Below the pieces are notes generated by a model. The model searched no databases and was not told where the DNA came from. It was given only the letters and a program-made list of their open reading frames with translations. 64,000 bases of DNA from Sinanaerobacter chloroacetimidivorans (GTDB lineage: Bacteria; Bacillota; Clostridia; Peptostreptococcales; Anaerovoracaceae). The translations under genes were made by a program, and so were the position numbers. The DNA is taken from assembly GCF_018128545.1 (NCBI RefSeq), contig NZ_JAGSND010000001.1:420153-484152 (forward strand). The letters run 5' to 3'. Of the stretch, positions 1 through 9,600 are shown one piece after another; position 1 is the stretch's first letter, and each line of letters starts with the position of its first letter.

Positions 1-453
1 CACCGCAGCACAATAAATCCACGGTATTTTATACTCCTGACAGGCTTCATTGATTAACAATCGGATTTCAAAATTATCCGTGGCATCCAATACGAGATCA
101 CAGTCTTTTATCATCCCTTCTATGTTGGATGAATTCACATCCGTGATGACAGGTTCCAGCTGAATCGTTGAGTTTACTTTCTTTAAATGCTCATAAGCGG
201 CAGCGGCTTTCGGCATCTCTCGATCCACATCGTCCTCATTATAAAGTGTCTGCCTTTGCAGATTGCTCAAAGATACGTAATCTCTGTCAATCAGCTTTAT
301 TCTGCCTACTCCTGCTCTGGCAAGGTTATTAGCACTGACTGTTCCTAATGCTCCAAGTCCGATAATGGCAACTGTGGAATTTAATAATTTTTGCTGCCCT
401 TCTGCCCCGATATTCGCATATACGATCTGTCTTGAATATCTGGAATCATCCAT
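1..453 (-). CDS. ThiF/MoeB/HesA-family adenylyltransferase (E1-like), 3' end cut by window edge
   Basis: Partial gene; about 151 N-terminal residues are visible and the rest lies left of base 1. The start ATG at 453 follows a GGAGG site that lies inside the end of the upstream cysteine desulfurase gene, so the two are translationally close. The protein begins MDDSRYSRQIVYANIGAEGQ and has the dinucleotide-binding motif IGLGALGT near residue 32, then the acidic loop LIDRDYV and SNLQRQ typical of MoeB/ThiF/E1 enzymes. The family adenylates the C-terminus of a ubiquitin-like sulfur carrier (ThiS, MoaD) or other substrate. Pairing with a cysteine desulfurase suggests thiocarboxylate formation for thiamin, molybdopterin or a cysteine pathway; the carrier gene is not in view. 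Which pathway is an inference. Confidence 0.88.
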   Translation of the reverse strand, partial: MDDSRYSRQIVYANIGAEGQQKLLNSTVAIIGLGALGTVSANNLARAGVGRIKLIDRDYVSLSNLQRQTLYNEDDVDREMPKAAAAYEHLKKVNSTIQLEPVITDVNSSNIEGMIKDCDLVLDATDNFEIRLLINEACQEYKIPWIYCAAV

Positions 454-457
454 TTCC

Positions 458-1603
458 TTACCTCCCATGAACGATGCGTTGAATTGCATCTATACAGATA
501 TCAATTTCCTGTTCCGTGTTAAAATATCCCGGACTGATTCTAATGACTCCGCCTTTTTCAATTGTACCCAAGGTTTTATGCGTATCTCCGGCACATTGGA
601 GCCCTGCTCTTACCGCAACATCAAAGGATTGATCTATAATCAGAGAAACTGCTTCCAAGTCCGTATTTTCTATGGTAAATGCTACTGCACTGCCTCTGGC
701 CTGGCCTGCTTTCGGTCCGTAAACGGTAATGCCGTCTATTTTCTGAAGTCCTGTAATCAAACGGTTTACAAGTGCCGTCTCTTTCTTCTCAATGGCCGTG
801 ATTCCTTCTGACAATACATATTTGATGCCCTCAGCCAGTCCTGCGATACCGGAATGATTTAAAGTACCGCTTTCGTAACGCTGGGGCCCTTTCCCGGGCT
901 GAAACAGCGCTTCCGAATCACTGCCTGTTCCGCCTTCCTTTAACGTATCAAGGATAAGACCTTCCCGAATATATAAACCACCGGTACCTTGAGGCCCAAA
1001 AAGACCTTTATGACCGGGAAAAGCTAGCAGATCGATTTTCATTTCACCGACATTAATTTCTTTCATTCCTGCAGATTGGGCTGCGTCCAGTAAAAACAGG
1101 ACTCCCCTTTTCCTGCATAATTCACCGATTTCTTTTACCGGGTGCAGCGTTCCGGTAACATTGGAAATATGACTGCAGACTACTAATTTAGTATTTTTCT
1201 CAAAGGCAGCTTCCAGGGCATTTAAATCCAAACCCCTTTCGCCTGAAGTCAATACTTTCGATGTTCGGATTCCGTTATTTTCCAATTTATGCAATGGCCT
1301 TGACACGGAATTATGCTCCATGCTGCTGGTAATCACATGATCACCGGGTTTCAATGTCCCTTTGATTGCAAGATTTAAAGCTTCCGTCGCATTGTAAGTA
1401 AAGCTGATGGTTTCCGGACTCTCAGCATGAAATAATCTGGAAGCCAGCATACGTGCTTCATAAATCAGTTCCCCTGCCGCCAAGGACATTTTGTGACTCC
1501 CTCTCCCTGAATTTCCGCCTTGTTCTCTCAATACTTGATCGACCTTCCTGTAAACCATTTCCGGTTTGGGCCATGACGTAGCAGCATTATCTAAATAAAT
1601 CAC
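458..1603 (-). CDS. Cysteine desulfurase family PLP enzyme
   Basis: 381-residue class-V aminotransferase fold protein. It starts MIYLDNAATSWPKP, the usual N-terminus of the NifS/IscS-like group. The PLP Schiff-base lysine is K199 in FPGHKGLFGPQG and the likely persulfide cysteine is C337 in RAGLQCAGDTHK. Family knowledge: it takes sulfur from cysteine (releasing alanine) and passes it to an acceptor. This is the stand-alone subfamily found next to MoeB/ThiF-like genes, not the housekeeping iscS with iscU. Four bases separate it from the downstream ThiF/MoeB-like gene, so both are probably one operon supplying sulfur to a carrier protein. The ATG at 1603 has an AGGAGGTGG-like site directly upstream. 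Confidence 0.87.
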   Translation of the reverse strand: MIYLDNAATSWPKPEMVYRKVDQVLREQGGNSGRGSHKMSLAAGELIYEARMLASRLFHAESPETISFTYNATEALNLAIKGTLKPGDHVITSSMEHNSVSRPLHKLENNGIRTSKVLTSGERGLDLNALEAAFEKNTKLVVCSHISNVTGTLHPVKEIGELCRKRGVLFLLDAAQSAGMKEINVGEMKIDLLAFPGHKGLFGPQGTGGLYIREGLILDTLKEGGTGSDSEALFQPGKGPQRYESGTLNHSGIAGLAEGIKYVLSEGITAIEKKETALVNRLITGLQKIDGITVYGPKAGQARGSAVAFTIENTDLEAVSLIIDQSFDVAVRAGLQCAGDTHKTLGTIEKGGVIRISPGYFNTEQEIDICIDAIQRIVHGR

Positions 1604-1698
1604 AGAACCACCTCCTTATTTGCCATTATATCATATTAATCATATTTATTTAATAGGATAGACGTAAATAATATTTGCAGAATTGTAATTGATATTGG

Positions 1699-1727
1699 TT
1701 GAACTTCCAATCTTATGGGAATATAAT
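1699..1727 (+). promoter_or_regulatory. Sigma-A promoter for the hemerythrin gene
   Basis: TTGAAC at 1699-1704 and TATAAT at 1722-1727 are separated by exactly 17 bases, close to the sigma-A consensus. Transcription would begin near 1734, about 40 bases before the ATG at 1774. Confidence 0.75.
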
Positions 1728-1773
1728 AAGAAGTAGCAATATAAGAGATTTAGTCGAAAGGTGGTACATCGCA

Positions 1774-2178
1774 ATGGCAATAGGCTGGACAGAAGACTTA
1801 TCGGTAGGAGTAGATTTAGTAGATCAGCAGCATAAAATCTGGTTTGAAAAAGCGGATCAATTATTTGAGGCTGGTAAAAGCGGAAAAGCAAAAGAGTTTA
1901 TTGCTCAAATGCTCGATTTCTTGGATGATTATACGAAAAAACATTTCAGTGATGAAGAAAAGTATATGCAAAGCATTCATTATCCCGAATATGACAAGCA
2001 AAAATCATTACATACAGCCTTTATTACGGAATTGGAAAAGTTAAAAAAGGAATTTCAATTATCCGGGGGAAATATCCTTGTCATATTAAATGCAAATCAA
2101 ATGGTTGTAGATTGGCTGACAAAACACATCTCTTCTGAAGATAAGAAGATCGGCGTTTTTGTTAGAAACATGAAATAA
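1774..2178 (+). CDS. Bacteriohemerythrin (hemerythrin-like diiron protein)
   Basis: 134-residue four-helix protein. ATG at 1774 is chosen over an earlier in-frame ATG at 1699, because the latter lies inside the promoter and AAAGGTGG precedes 1774. The protein begins MAIGWTEDLSVGVDLVDQQH; the metal-ligand pattern of hemerythrins is visible: an early His (DQQHK), HFSDEE in the second helix, HTAF in the third and KHISSED in the last. The family binds oxygen at a non-haem diiron site and is used in anaerobes for oxygen sensing, storage or detoxification. It is monocistronic with its own promoter and terminator. The ligand set is complete, so it is probably functional. Confidence 0.9.
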   Translation: MAIGWTEDLSVGVDLVDQQHKIWFEKADQLFEAGKSGKAKEFIAQMLDFLDDYTKKHFSDEEKYMQSIHYPEYDKQKSLHTAFITELEKLKKEFQLSGGNILVILNANQMVVDWLTKHISSEDKKIGVFVRNMK

Positions 2179-2183
2179 TAGAA

Positions 2184-2215
2184 ATAAGACATGGGCTGCC
2201 ATGTCTTATTTTTTT
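2184..2215 (+). terminator. Rho-independent terminator after the hemerythrin gene
   Basis: Stem ATAAGACATGG/CCATGTCTTAT with a GCTG loop, followed by a run of seven T. Confidence 0.85.
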
Positions 2216-2245
2216 ACCTTGCTGATATTACATGATTCGATAGCG

Positions 2246-2938
2246 CTACCAGCATCTGCAACAAAACGGCCGGCTAACACAATTTTCATCAAAAGGAATG
2301 GTAAAAACCGGAATTCCGCTGGCATAGGGAGCAATCTCGTATTGCTGAAAAAAAATCATAACCCCTTCCGGACTTAGATAAAAGTTGTTGCAGTTAAAAT
2401 ATTGTCTTACCAAAGATTCATATTCTTCAAAATACCAATTTTCACCTTGACTCATCTGGTAAGCGATCTGCTTCGTGATCATTGTGATCAACCATTCCTT
2501 GTAGTCTAATGAAGGAATGAAGAGCTGTGAAAGCGGAATCCTGTATCCATTTTCAATATTCCAGGTATCCGCAAACCGTATGGTGTTTCCATGGGCTCCG
2601 CCGGTAAACCGATAAATATCAAAAAATAGACTGATGACACAATCCTTATTATAAGTAACTTGAAAATTCAAAAGTGCTTCATACATGTGAAAGGGAAAAT
2701 CATTTGCTATGGAGTATTCATACTGGTTAACCGCTTCGCAGTACATGACGGTTTCAAATTGCAACTGATACTCTAACGCCATCTTTTTATAATATGTATT
2801 AATTCTATTAAGTGCTTTTTGATGGTAGCGATTCATAAATTGCGGATATTGTATGGTATAATGCAATACCGGTACTGAGTTATGATACATTTCACTTTCA
2901 ATTGTTATTATGCTTATAGATGCAGGGTAGTTTCTCAT
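2246..2938 (-). CDS. DUF3298 (RsiV C-terminal-like) domain protein
   Basis: About 230 residues, no signal peptide or membrane segment. The motif RFTGGAHGN near the middle, preceded by VISLFFDIY and followed by PLSQLF, is the signature of the DUF3298 domain found in the outer part of RsiV-type anti-sigma factors and in many secreted Firmicute proteins. The start ATG at 2938 (MRNYPAS) is chosen because GAGGTGA sits five bases upstream; GTG 2947 and ATG 2944 are too close to that site. The lysozyme-binding function known for RsiV cannot be assumed here because there is no membrane anchor. It stands alone, convergent with the hemerythrin gene. The C-terminal tail is short and cysteine-containing (RPFCCRCW). 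Confidence 0.7.
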   Translation of the reverse strand: MRNYPASISIITIESEMYHNSVPVLHYTIQYPQFMNRYHQKALNRINTYYKKMALEYQLQFETVMYCEAVNQYEYSIANDFPFHMYEALLNFQVTYNKDCVISLFFDIYRFTGGAHGNTIRFADTWNIENGYRIPLSQLFIPSLDYKEWLITMITKQIAYQMSQGENWYFEEYESLVRQYFNCNNFYLSPEGVMIFFQQYEIAPYASGIPVFTIPFDENCVSRPFCCRCW

Positions 2939-3110
2939 TAACATCACCTCATAATCAGAATATGACAGAGGACTTTAAAATGTGATTAAGCTCTGTTTCA
3001 GAAAAAGAAAAACGGATTTATTCCTGGAAAAGCAGGTATACTAATAATACTTCTATGAAAGATTCGGTATTTCGGATGAAATTTTAAAGAATGAATGTGG
3101 GGGGTTTCGT

Positions 3111-3509
3111 ATGAAACAGACAAACAGGAATATGTTGATTTATTTCGTTGCTGTAACGTTACTTGATTTTGCTCTTATTTTTATCGGAGTACGTTTTGTT
3201 TTAAACAATCCCATAAGCTACCAAAACATCCTGTCCTTTTCTATCTTGTCACTCATCCTTGGATCGGTATCAACGGCTTTGTTTTATTTAAAATGGAAAG
3301 CAGCCTGTATCATTTTCAACTTGGGTCTGGCCGCAGGTTTTTTTGAGATGTATCGCATGTTTATAAAAGACCTGGATGGCTGGGGAGATTTGACCGGCCT
3401 GATATCTTTATTTTCAGCAACTGTTTTGGGACTGGGTATTGGGTTGCTGGTTCAATTTGTTATCTATTTTTATAACAAATACCGTTCAGAGAACGGGAAC
3501 GATGACTGA
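3111..3509 (+). CDS. Small four-helix integral membrane protein, unknown function
   Basis: 132 residues with four hydrophobic segments at about residues 9-31, 39-60, 65-85 and 99-121, and a charged C-terminal tail (NKYRSENGNDD). A G-rich ribosome-binding site (GGGGGG) lies eight bases before the ATG. I recognise no family. The neighbours are a DUF3298 protein (divergent) and the cyclic glucan synthase (convergent), neither of which explains it. A strong hairpin terminator follows. Confidence 0.65.
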   Translation: MKQTNRNMLIYFVAVTLLDFALIFIGVRFVLNNPISYQNILSFSILSLILGSVSTALFYLKWKAACIIFNLGLAAGFFEMYRMFIKDLDGWGDLTGLISLFSATVLGLGIGLLVQFVIYFYNKYRSENGNDD

Positions 3510-3545
3510 AATAAATCACGAAAAATCCAGCGTTTTTCTTATAGG

Positions 3546-3583
3546 AAAGTCCGGATGACCTGAATGATCATCCGGACTTTTTT
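3546..3583 (+). terminator. Terminator after the small membrane protein gene
   Basis: 13-bp stem AAAGTCCGGATGA/TCATCCGGACTTT, nine-base loop, then TTT. It could also act for the convergent glucan synthase gene. Confidence 0.8.
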
Positions 3584-3587
3584 ATCC

Positions 3588-3614
3588 GACAAAAGTGGCC
3601 CAGCCACTTTTGTC
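3588..3614 (-). terminator. 12-bp perfect inverted repeat just past the glucan synthase stop codon
   Basis: GACAAAAGTGGC/GCCACTTTTGTC with a 3-base loop begins right after the TAA of the convergent gene. It lacks a T-run on the minus strand, so it may protect the 3' end or act together with the adjacent hairpin. Confidence 0.55.
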
Positions 3615-3615
3615 A

Positions 3616-6600
3616 TTATATTCCCATGAAGATCTCAACCTGATGGGTCTTCCCGTCGTTAACAAAGGTAAACTGATTTCCCAATGAGATTTCGCCGTCG
3701 ACTGAAACTTCCTTGACCCCTTGATTCACTCCGTCCATATTATTTATTTTGATTTCATACAGGGTGTCAAGATATTTATATTTCATGGTATACTCCTTCC
3801 ATTTTTTCGGAATGCAAGGGTCTAGGACGATAGTGTCTCGGTTTTTTTGGAAACCCAGAATATATTCAATCCCTGCTCTGTACATCCAGCCTGCGGAACC
3901 GGTATACCAGGACCAGCCTCCTCTTCCAGCATGGGGATAAGAAGTATAAACGTCTGCTGCCATGACATAAGGTTCTACTTTATATCGGGAATATTCTCTG
4001 TAATTGTCGGTGTGATGAATGGGATTGATCAGTTCAAAGAGTTCTCTCGCTTTGTCCCCTTCACCCAACTTTGCAAAAGCAATGATGGCCCAGGCTGCCG
4101 CATGGGTATATTGTCCCCCGTTTTCTCTGACTCCCGGAATATACCCTTTAATATATCCGGGCTCCAGATCTCCTTTATCAAACGGCGGAGTCAGAAGCTT
4201 TATCAGCCCCTCTTCTCTGCGTACCAGATAATCCTCGAGCGAGTTCATAGCCTGAACCGATCTCTGCTTATCTCCTGCTCCGGAAATAACAGCCCAGCTC
4301 TGCGCAATGGAATCAATCTTACAGTCACTGTTATGAACAGATCCCAGCGGCTGGCCATTGTCAAAATAGGCTCTCCGATACCAGTTTCCATCCCACCCGC
4401 TTGTTTCAACGGCATCTAAAAGATCACTTCTGATTTCAGAATATTTCTTCGCTCGGTCTTCCTCCCCCATTTCCATGCAGACAGGAGCAAACTTTTCGAG
4501 AACAGTAATTAAAAACCATCCCATCCATACACTTTCTCCTAAGCCTCTGTTCCCCACAGTATTCATTCCGTCATTCCAATCCCCGGTTCCCATCAAGGGC
4601 AGGCCGTGTTCACCGAATCGCAGGGAGATCTCTATTGTTCGGACACAATGGTCATACAGGGAAGAAATTGTATCAGAAACACCGGGTCGCCCGTATCTCT
4701 CCTCCTCACCTTCCGCAAGAACGGCATCCTCCAAAAATGGAATTTCCTCATCCAATATCCTGTGATCCCCAGTAATTCTGATATACTCCGACGTTACAAA
4801 AGGCAGCCACAACAGATCATCACTGATTCGGGTGCGTGTTCCTTTTCCCAACGGTTCATGCCACCAATGCTGGACATCTCCCTGGATAAACTGGTGTCTT
4901 GCATGGAGGAGGATTTGCTTGCGGGCCAGTTCCGGATACAGATTCACAATGGACAGACAGTCCTGAAGCTGGTCTCTGAAACCAAAAGCACCTCCTGACT
5001 GGTAGAAAGCCGACCTGGCCCATATCCTGCAGGAGAGGATCTGGTAAGGAAGCCACCCATTGAGCATCAGGTTCATAGAGACATCAGGCGTATCTACCTG
5101 TAAAATACTCATCTTTTCCTTCCAAAACTTTTGTGATTCCGCTAGAGAATCTTTCGCATTTTCTATATTTCCATATTTTTTGGTGATCCGATCTACTTCC
5201 TGAAGCGTATCGGTCATTCCTAAAAGAAATACCATTTCCCTGGTTTCTTTTGGTTCAAGAGTGATCTTTATCTGAATGGCAGCACAGGGGTCAAGCCCGG
5301 TTCCCACAGCCCCCGAAAGTCCTTCACGCAGCAAGCATTCCGGAGAACTCATGTCACCGAAACCGAAAAACTCTTTCCGGTCACCGGTAAAGGAGCTGGG
5401 GCTTTCGGATGCCTCGATAAAACAAATTCTTCCGGGAAATTCCTCATTATAGGGGTTCTCAACCATAAAAGTGCCCGATTCACTGATGCTTGTTTTTATA
5501 TGCATTGCTGTTACCTGATCACTGACACCCAGCACGGGTCTAATATAATAGGTCAGTGTCAAGTTTCTCGTTAAATCCGAACTGTTTTCCAGACTGAGTA
5601 TGCATATTTTCACGGACTCATCCATAGGAACATGGTAGGAAAGTCTCTGTATCAACCCATGGCTTGCATGTTCAAATATGGAATACCCAAATCCGTGCCT
5701 GATGAGATAAGATTCCTCTTCTCTTACAGGCAAAGGAGTTACCGTCCAGTGTTTCCCCGTATCTTCATCTCCAATATAGATGACTTCACCGGGGCTATCT
5801 GTTACCGCGTCATTGGACCAAGGCGTAAGCTTATTTTCCCGGCTGTTTTCATACCATGTATGGCCGGAGCCCGACTCTGAAACCAAAAATCCAAATTTAG
5901 AATTTGCGATAACGTTGATCCAGGGGGCAGGCGTGTTTTGACCTTTTTCCAGCTGAATAATATATTCTCTGCCGTCGGCGGAAAAGCCCCCAAGTCCATT
6001 AAAGAAGATCCTTTCCGGCTCCTGAATATCATAAGGAGGAAATTCCATAGCCTTCTCCACGAACTGCTTTGGTTCAGGCAGTTGTGGTTTCTGCCGTACG
6101 GAAACCTGCTCCTTCATGGTTCCCCCGTCACCTGTCAGTATAATTCTGGCCACCGCATAAAGAAGATAGAGATCTTGTTCCTGTAAACGATTCCTGTCCA
6201 AGATAAAGATATCTCTGGGTCTGCCGAACACATCATGAGTTTGGTTCGATAATACAATGTCCGAAATGAGCTGATATAAAGGATGGCCGTAATCATGCTC
6301 CTCTTCGCTCAACAAGATCAGATCCACTTTCAAATCCATCAGCCGCCAATACTCATGTGCCTTTAATACTTCGTTCAGGATTTCTACCTGGTGAGCTTTC
6401 TTCAAAACCACCAGTACGATAGGCAAATCTCCTGAAATACCGTATTGCCAAAGGGAAGACTGCCCTTTCCTGTTGTTCAGAATAAAATCCTGATACCTTC
6501 TTCTGACAGGACTGATAAACAGGATATCTGAGAGCATGTCCTGATAAAGCTCCATTTCCCGGTTATCCAGATTCAGATACTTTGTCTCCACCTGACTTCT

Positions 6601-9600
6601 TGCAAAGGCCAGCTGAAATGCTCCTTCCACTGCATCCGGACTCCCGTAATTGTCTATCATCGAAAGCATGGACTCATTACTTTCACCTACTGCGGTAACA
6701 AAGGAAATTCCTGCATCCATTCCCGGCTCTATTTTCACTTTTACCCGAATACTCATCACCGGATCCAATACCGGTCCGGACGTATTGGAAAGAGGCTTGC
6801 CCTTTTCCATGGCAATGGGATTTTTTACACCATGCCCTCTGCCGATCAGCTGCACCCTGTCCGTTTCATACTGAATATCCCCTAAAGTATCTTCTTTAAG
6901 GACTACGGCATTGGCTAACCATGCACTTTTATCCGTCTCCGATCTGGGCCTTCTGCTGGCAAGGATGCACTTTCTTTCCGGATGATATTCGGTTTCTACA
7001 AAAAGATTGCTGAAGGCCGGATGTGCTTCATCTGCTGCCTGTGCGTTCAATACAATTTCAAAATAACTCGTCAGTTCAATGGTACAGGGTTCCTCGCCAA
7101 AGTTCTTGAGAGTTAGTCTTCGAATTTCAACACTATCTCCGGAAGCTACAGCCACTTCCATTTTTGTTTCGATATCACCGTCCATCCGTCTGAAAACAGC
7201 TTTATCTGCAGTAAAAACCACCTCATACTGGTCCGGAATCGTATTGAAAGGAGCATAGGTTGTGGACCAAACAGTATTTTTTTCAAGATTTCGCAGGTAA
7301 AAAAACATACCGTAGGAATCCAGAGTGCTGTCCGATCTCCATCGGGTCACTGCCATCATTTTGCTCTTGCTGTATCCGGTACCTCGATCCGTTATCATGA
7401 CGGAGTAATTACCGTTTGATAAAATGTGTACTTTTGGCAATACCGGATCCGGTTCGCTGAACCTTCTCACCAGACTTTGTTCCTTAACCGGATTCTCCTT
7501 CAAAGGAATCACCTTTTCTTTATTATCCTTTGTCACCACTAGGTTTGCCGGAACCTTCTCATGAAGAAGAAGGCGGGCAGCATGGATTGCCGGGTCTGAA
7601 TGAAAACGTTTCTGCATGATATTATCATTTATATAGTTGTTCAATGCGAGGAAGCTCATTCCCTGATGATGTGCCATAAAGCTTTTTACGATTGACCGCT
7701 TGACTTCAAAAGGCAGTCTTTCCGGGGTATAATCCGCTGCTTCATAAAATCCGTAAGAGCCCTCCAGCCCCTCTTCTTTCAAACGCATAATGTTCCGTAC
7801 AGCGCTTTCAGGATCTACAAGAAGCGCAAGGAAGGTTGCATATGGAGCCGCCACGGCATCTTCGATCAGCCCTCTCTTGAAGCCCAGCCAGGGAACGCCA
7901 ATGGCTTTATACTGATATTCATGGTTGATATCCATGGTATTAAATCCGGACTCCGAGGTTCCCCAGGGCATCCTCCTTTGATTACCGTATTTTATCTGAC
8001 TTTTTATCACAAAAGAATAGGTTTCATCCAATAAAGTATTTCTATAGCTTTTCATAATCAGAAGAGGCATCAGGTATTCAAACATGGTACCTGTCCATGA
8101 GATCAAGCCTTTGTAACCATCTACCACCGTCAAAGAGCGGCCCATACGAAACCAGTGGTTGGGCGTGATTTCTCCTCTTGCAATACAAAGATAACTGGTT
8201 TGACGTGCTTCAGAAGCAAGTAGATCATAATAGGAATTTGAGAGCTTATTTTCCTCCGGGTTAAATCCGATAGAAAACAATTGCTTCTTTTTATCATATA
8301 AAGGTTCAAACTTCATAGCCTCTGACAAGGCATCGATTCTCTCAATTAACGTACGGTATCTCTCTATCAGCTGCTCGGAAGTCTGAATCGATTTTTCCAG
8401 TGCGGTCTTCAATTCATACAGCCAGGTTGATTCCTCTATTCCAGGCTCCGTACCGGTACTTTGAAGGGAGTCTATAATCCTTTCGATATAGTCTATCGCT
8501 TCTCTATGAGCTTTCGGCAGATCCTGCAGGTTTTGGTTCTTTTTCAGCAGAGCAATGAGCTCCTCGATTGCTGCTCCAATATCATCCTTGGAATCGATTT
8601 TTTGCAACCCTTCGGGAATCTTGTTCAGAAAGCCTGCTCCCGGCATGAGTTCTGACATTTCTTTATGGAACATCTGAATCATGCGCTCCATTTTGTTTTT
8701 CCAAACGGTTTTCTTGATATTGTCAAACCAAGAACCAGTCATCAGATCCTCAAGGGCCCTGATCCATAAACCTAAATCCAAGGGATCTTTCTCTGTTTTT
8801 GAATAAAGAGAGCAGATCAGCTCATAAGATTTTACGCCATCTTTTCCAGCACAAAATAAGGTATCCCGAATTCCTTCCAAAAACCGTGCATCTGCAAGTG
8901 GATTGCGCAGATAGTCTAAAAGCCCCTGCCTCAACGTGATCAGATAACTCGCCAGATTCCCGCTGTCTACCGTCGAAATATAAGCAGGCCGCATAGGTTT
9001 TAGCGTATAGGTATGGTACCAATTGTATAAATGTCCATTCCATTTTTCCAATTTTTCCATGGTAGATACCGTCTTATCAATCAGATTTATCATTTCTGAA
9101 GTTCCGATATATCCGAAATCCCGTGCCGTTAGAATTGCAAGCAGCCCAAATCCAATATTGGTCGGAGATGTTCGATAGGCGATTCCTTTCGGCGGATCAG
9201 CCTGGTAGTTATCAGGAGCAAGGTAGTGCCCTTTTGCATTGGTGAACTCCTCGAAGTATCGCCAAGTTTTTCGGGCAATCCGTCTTAGTTCACACAGTTC
9301 CTTTTCTGAAGCTTTCCAGACCGATTCATTCAGATTTTTACTGATCCCATAGGCAATCAAAGGCCCGCTGCCCCATAAAAGAAGGAAAAACATGCCGATT
9401 GCCACCCCTGAGACACCTTTGAAAATAATTGCAAGAATCAGTAAAATCGGCGCTTCCAATAAGGAGGCTTTCATTTTTGACAGATAACTTCTTAAAGAAT
9501 TCTTCTGGAATTTTTCTACATCTGCCGAAGTGACCCATTCCAGTAAATTTTTTTTCGTTATATAAAGACGACACAGCGTGATCACGATGGCATGTATCAT

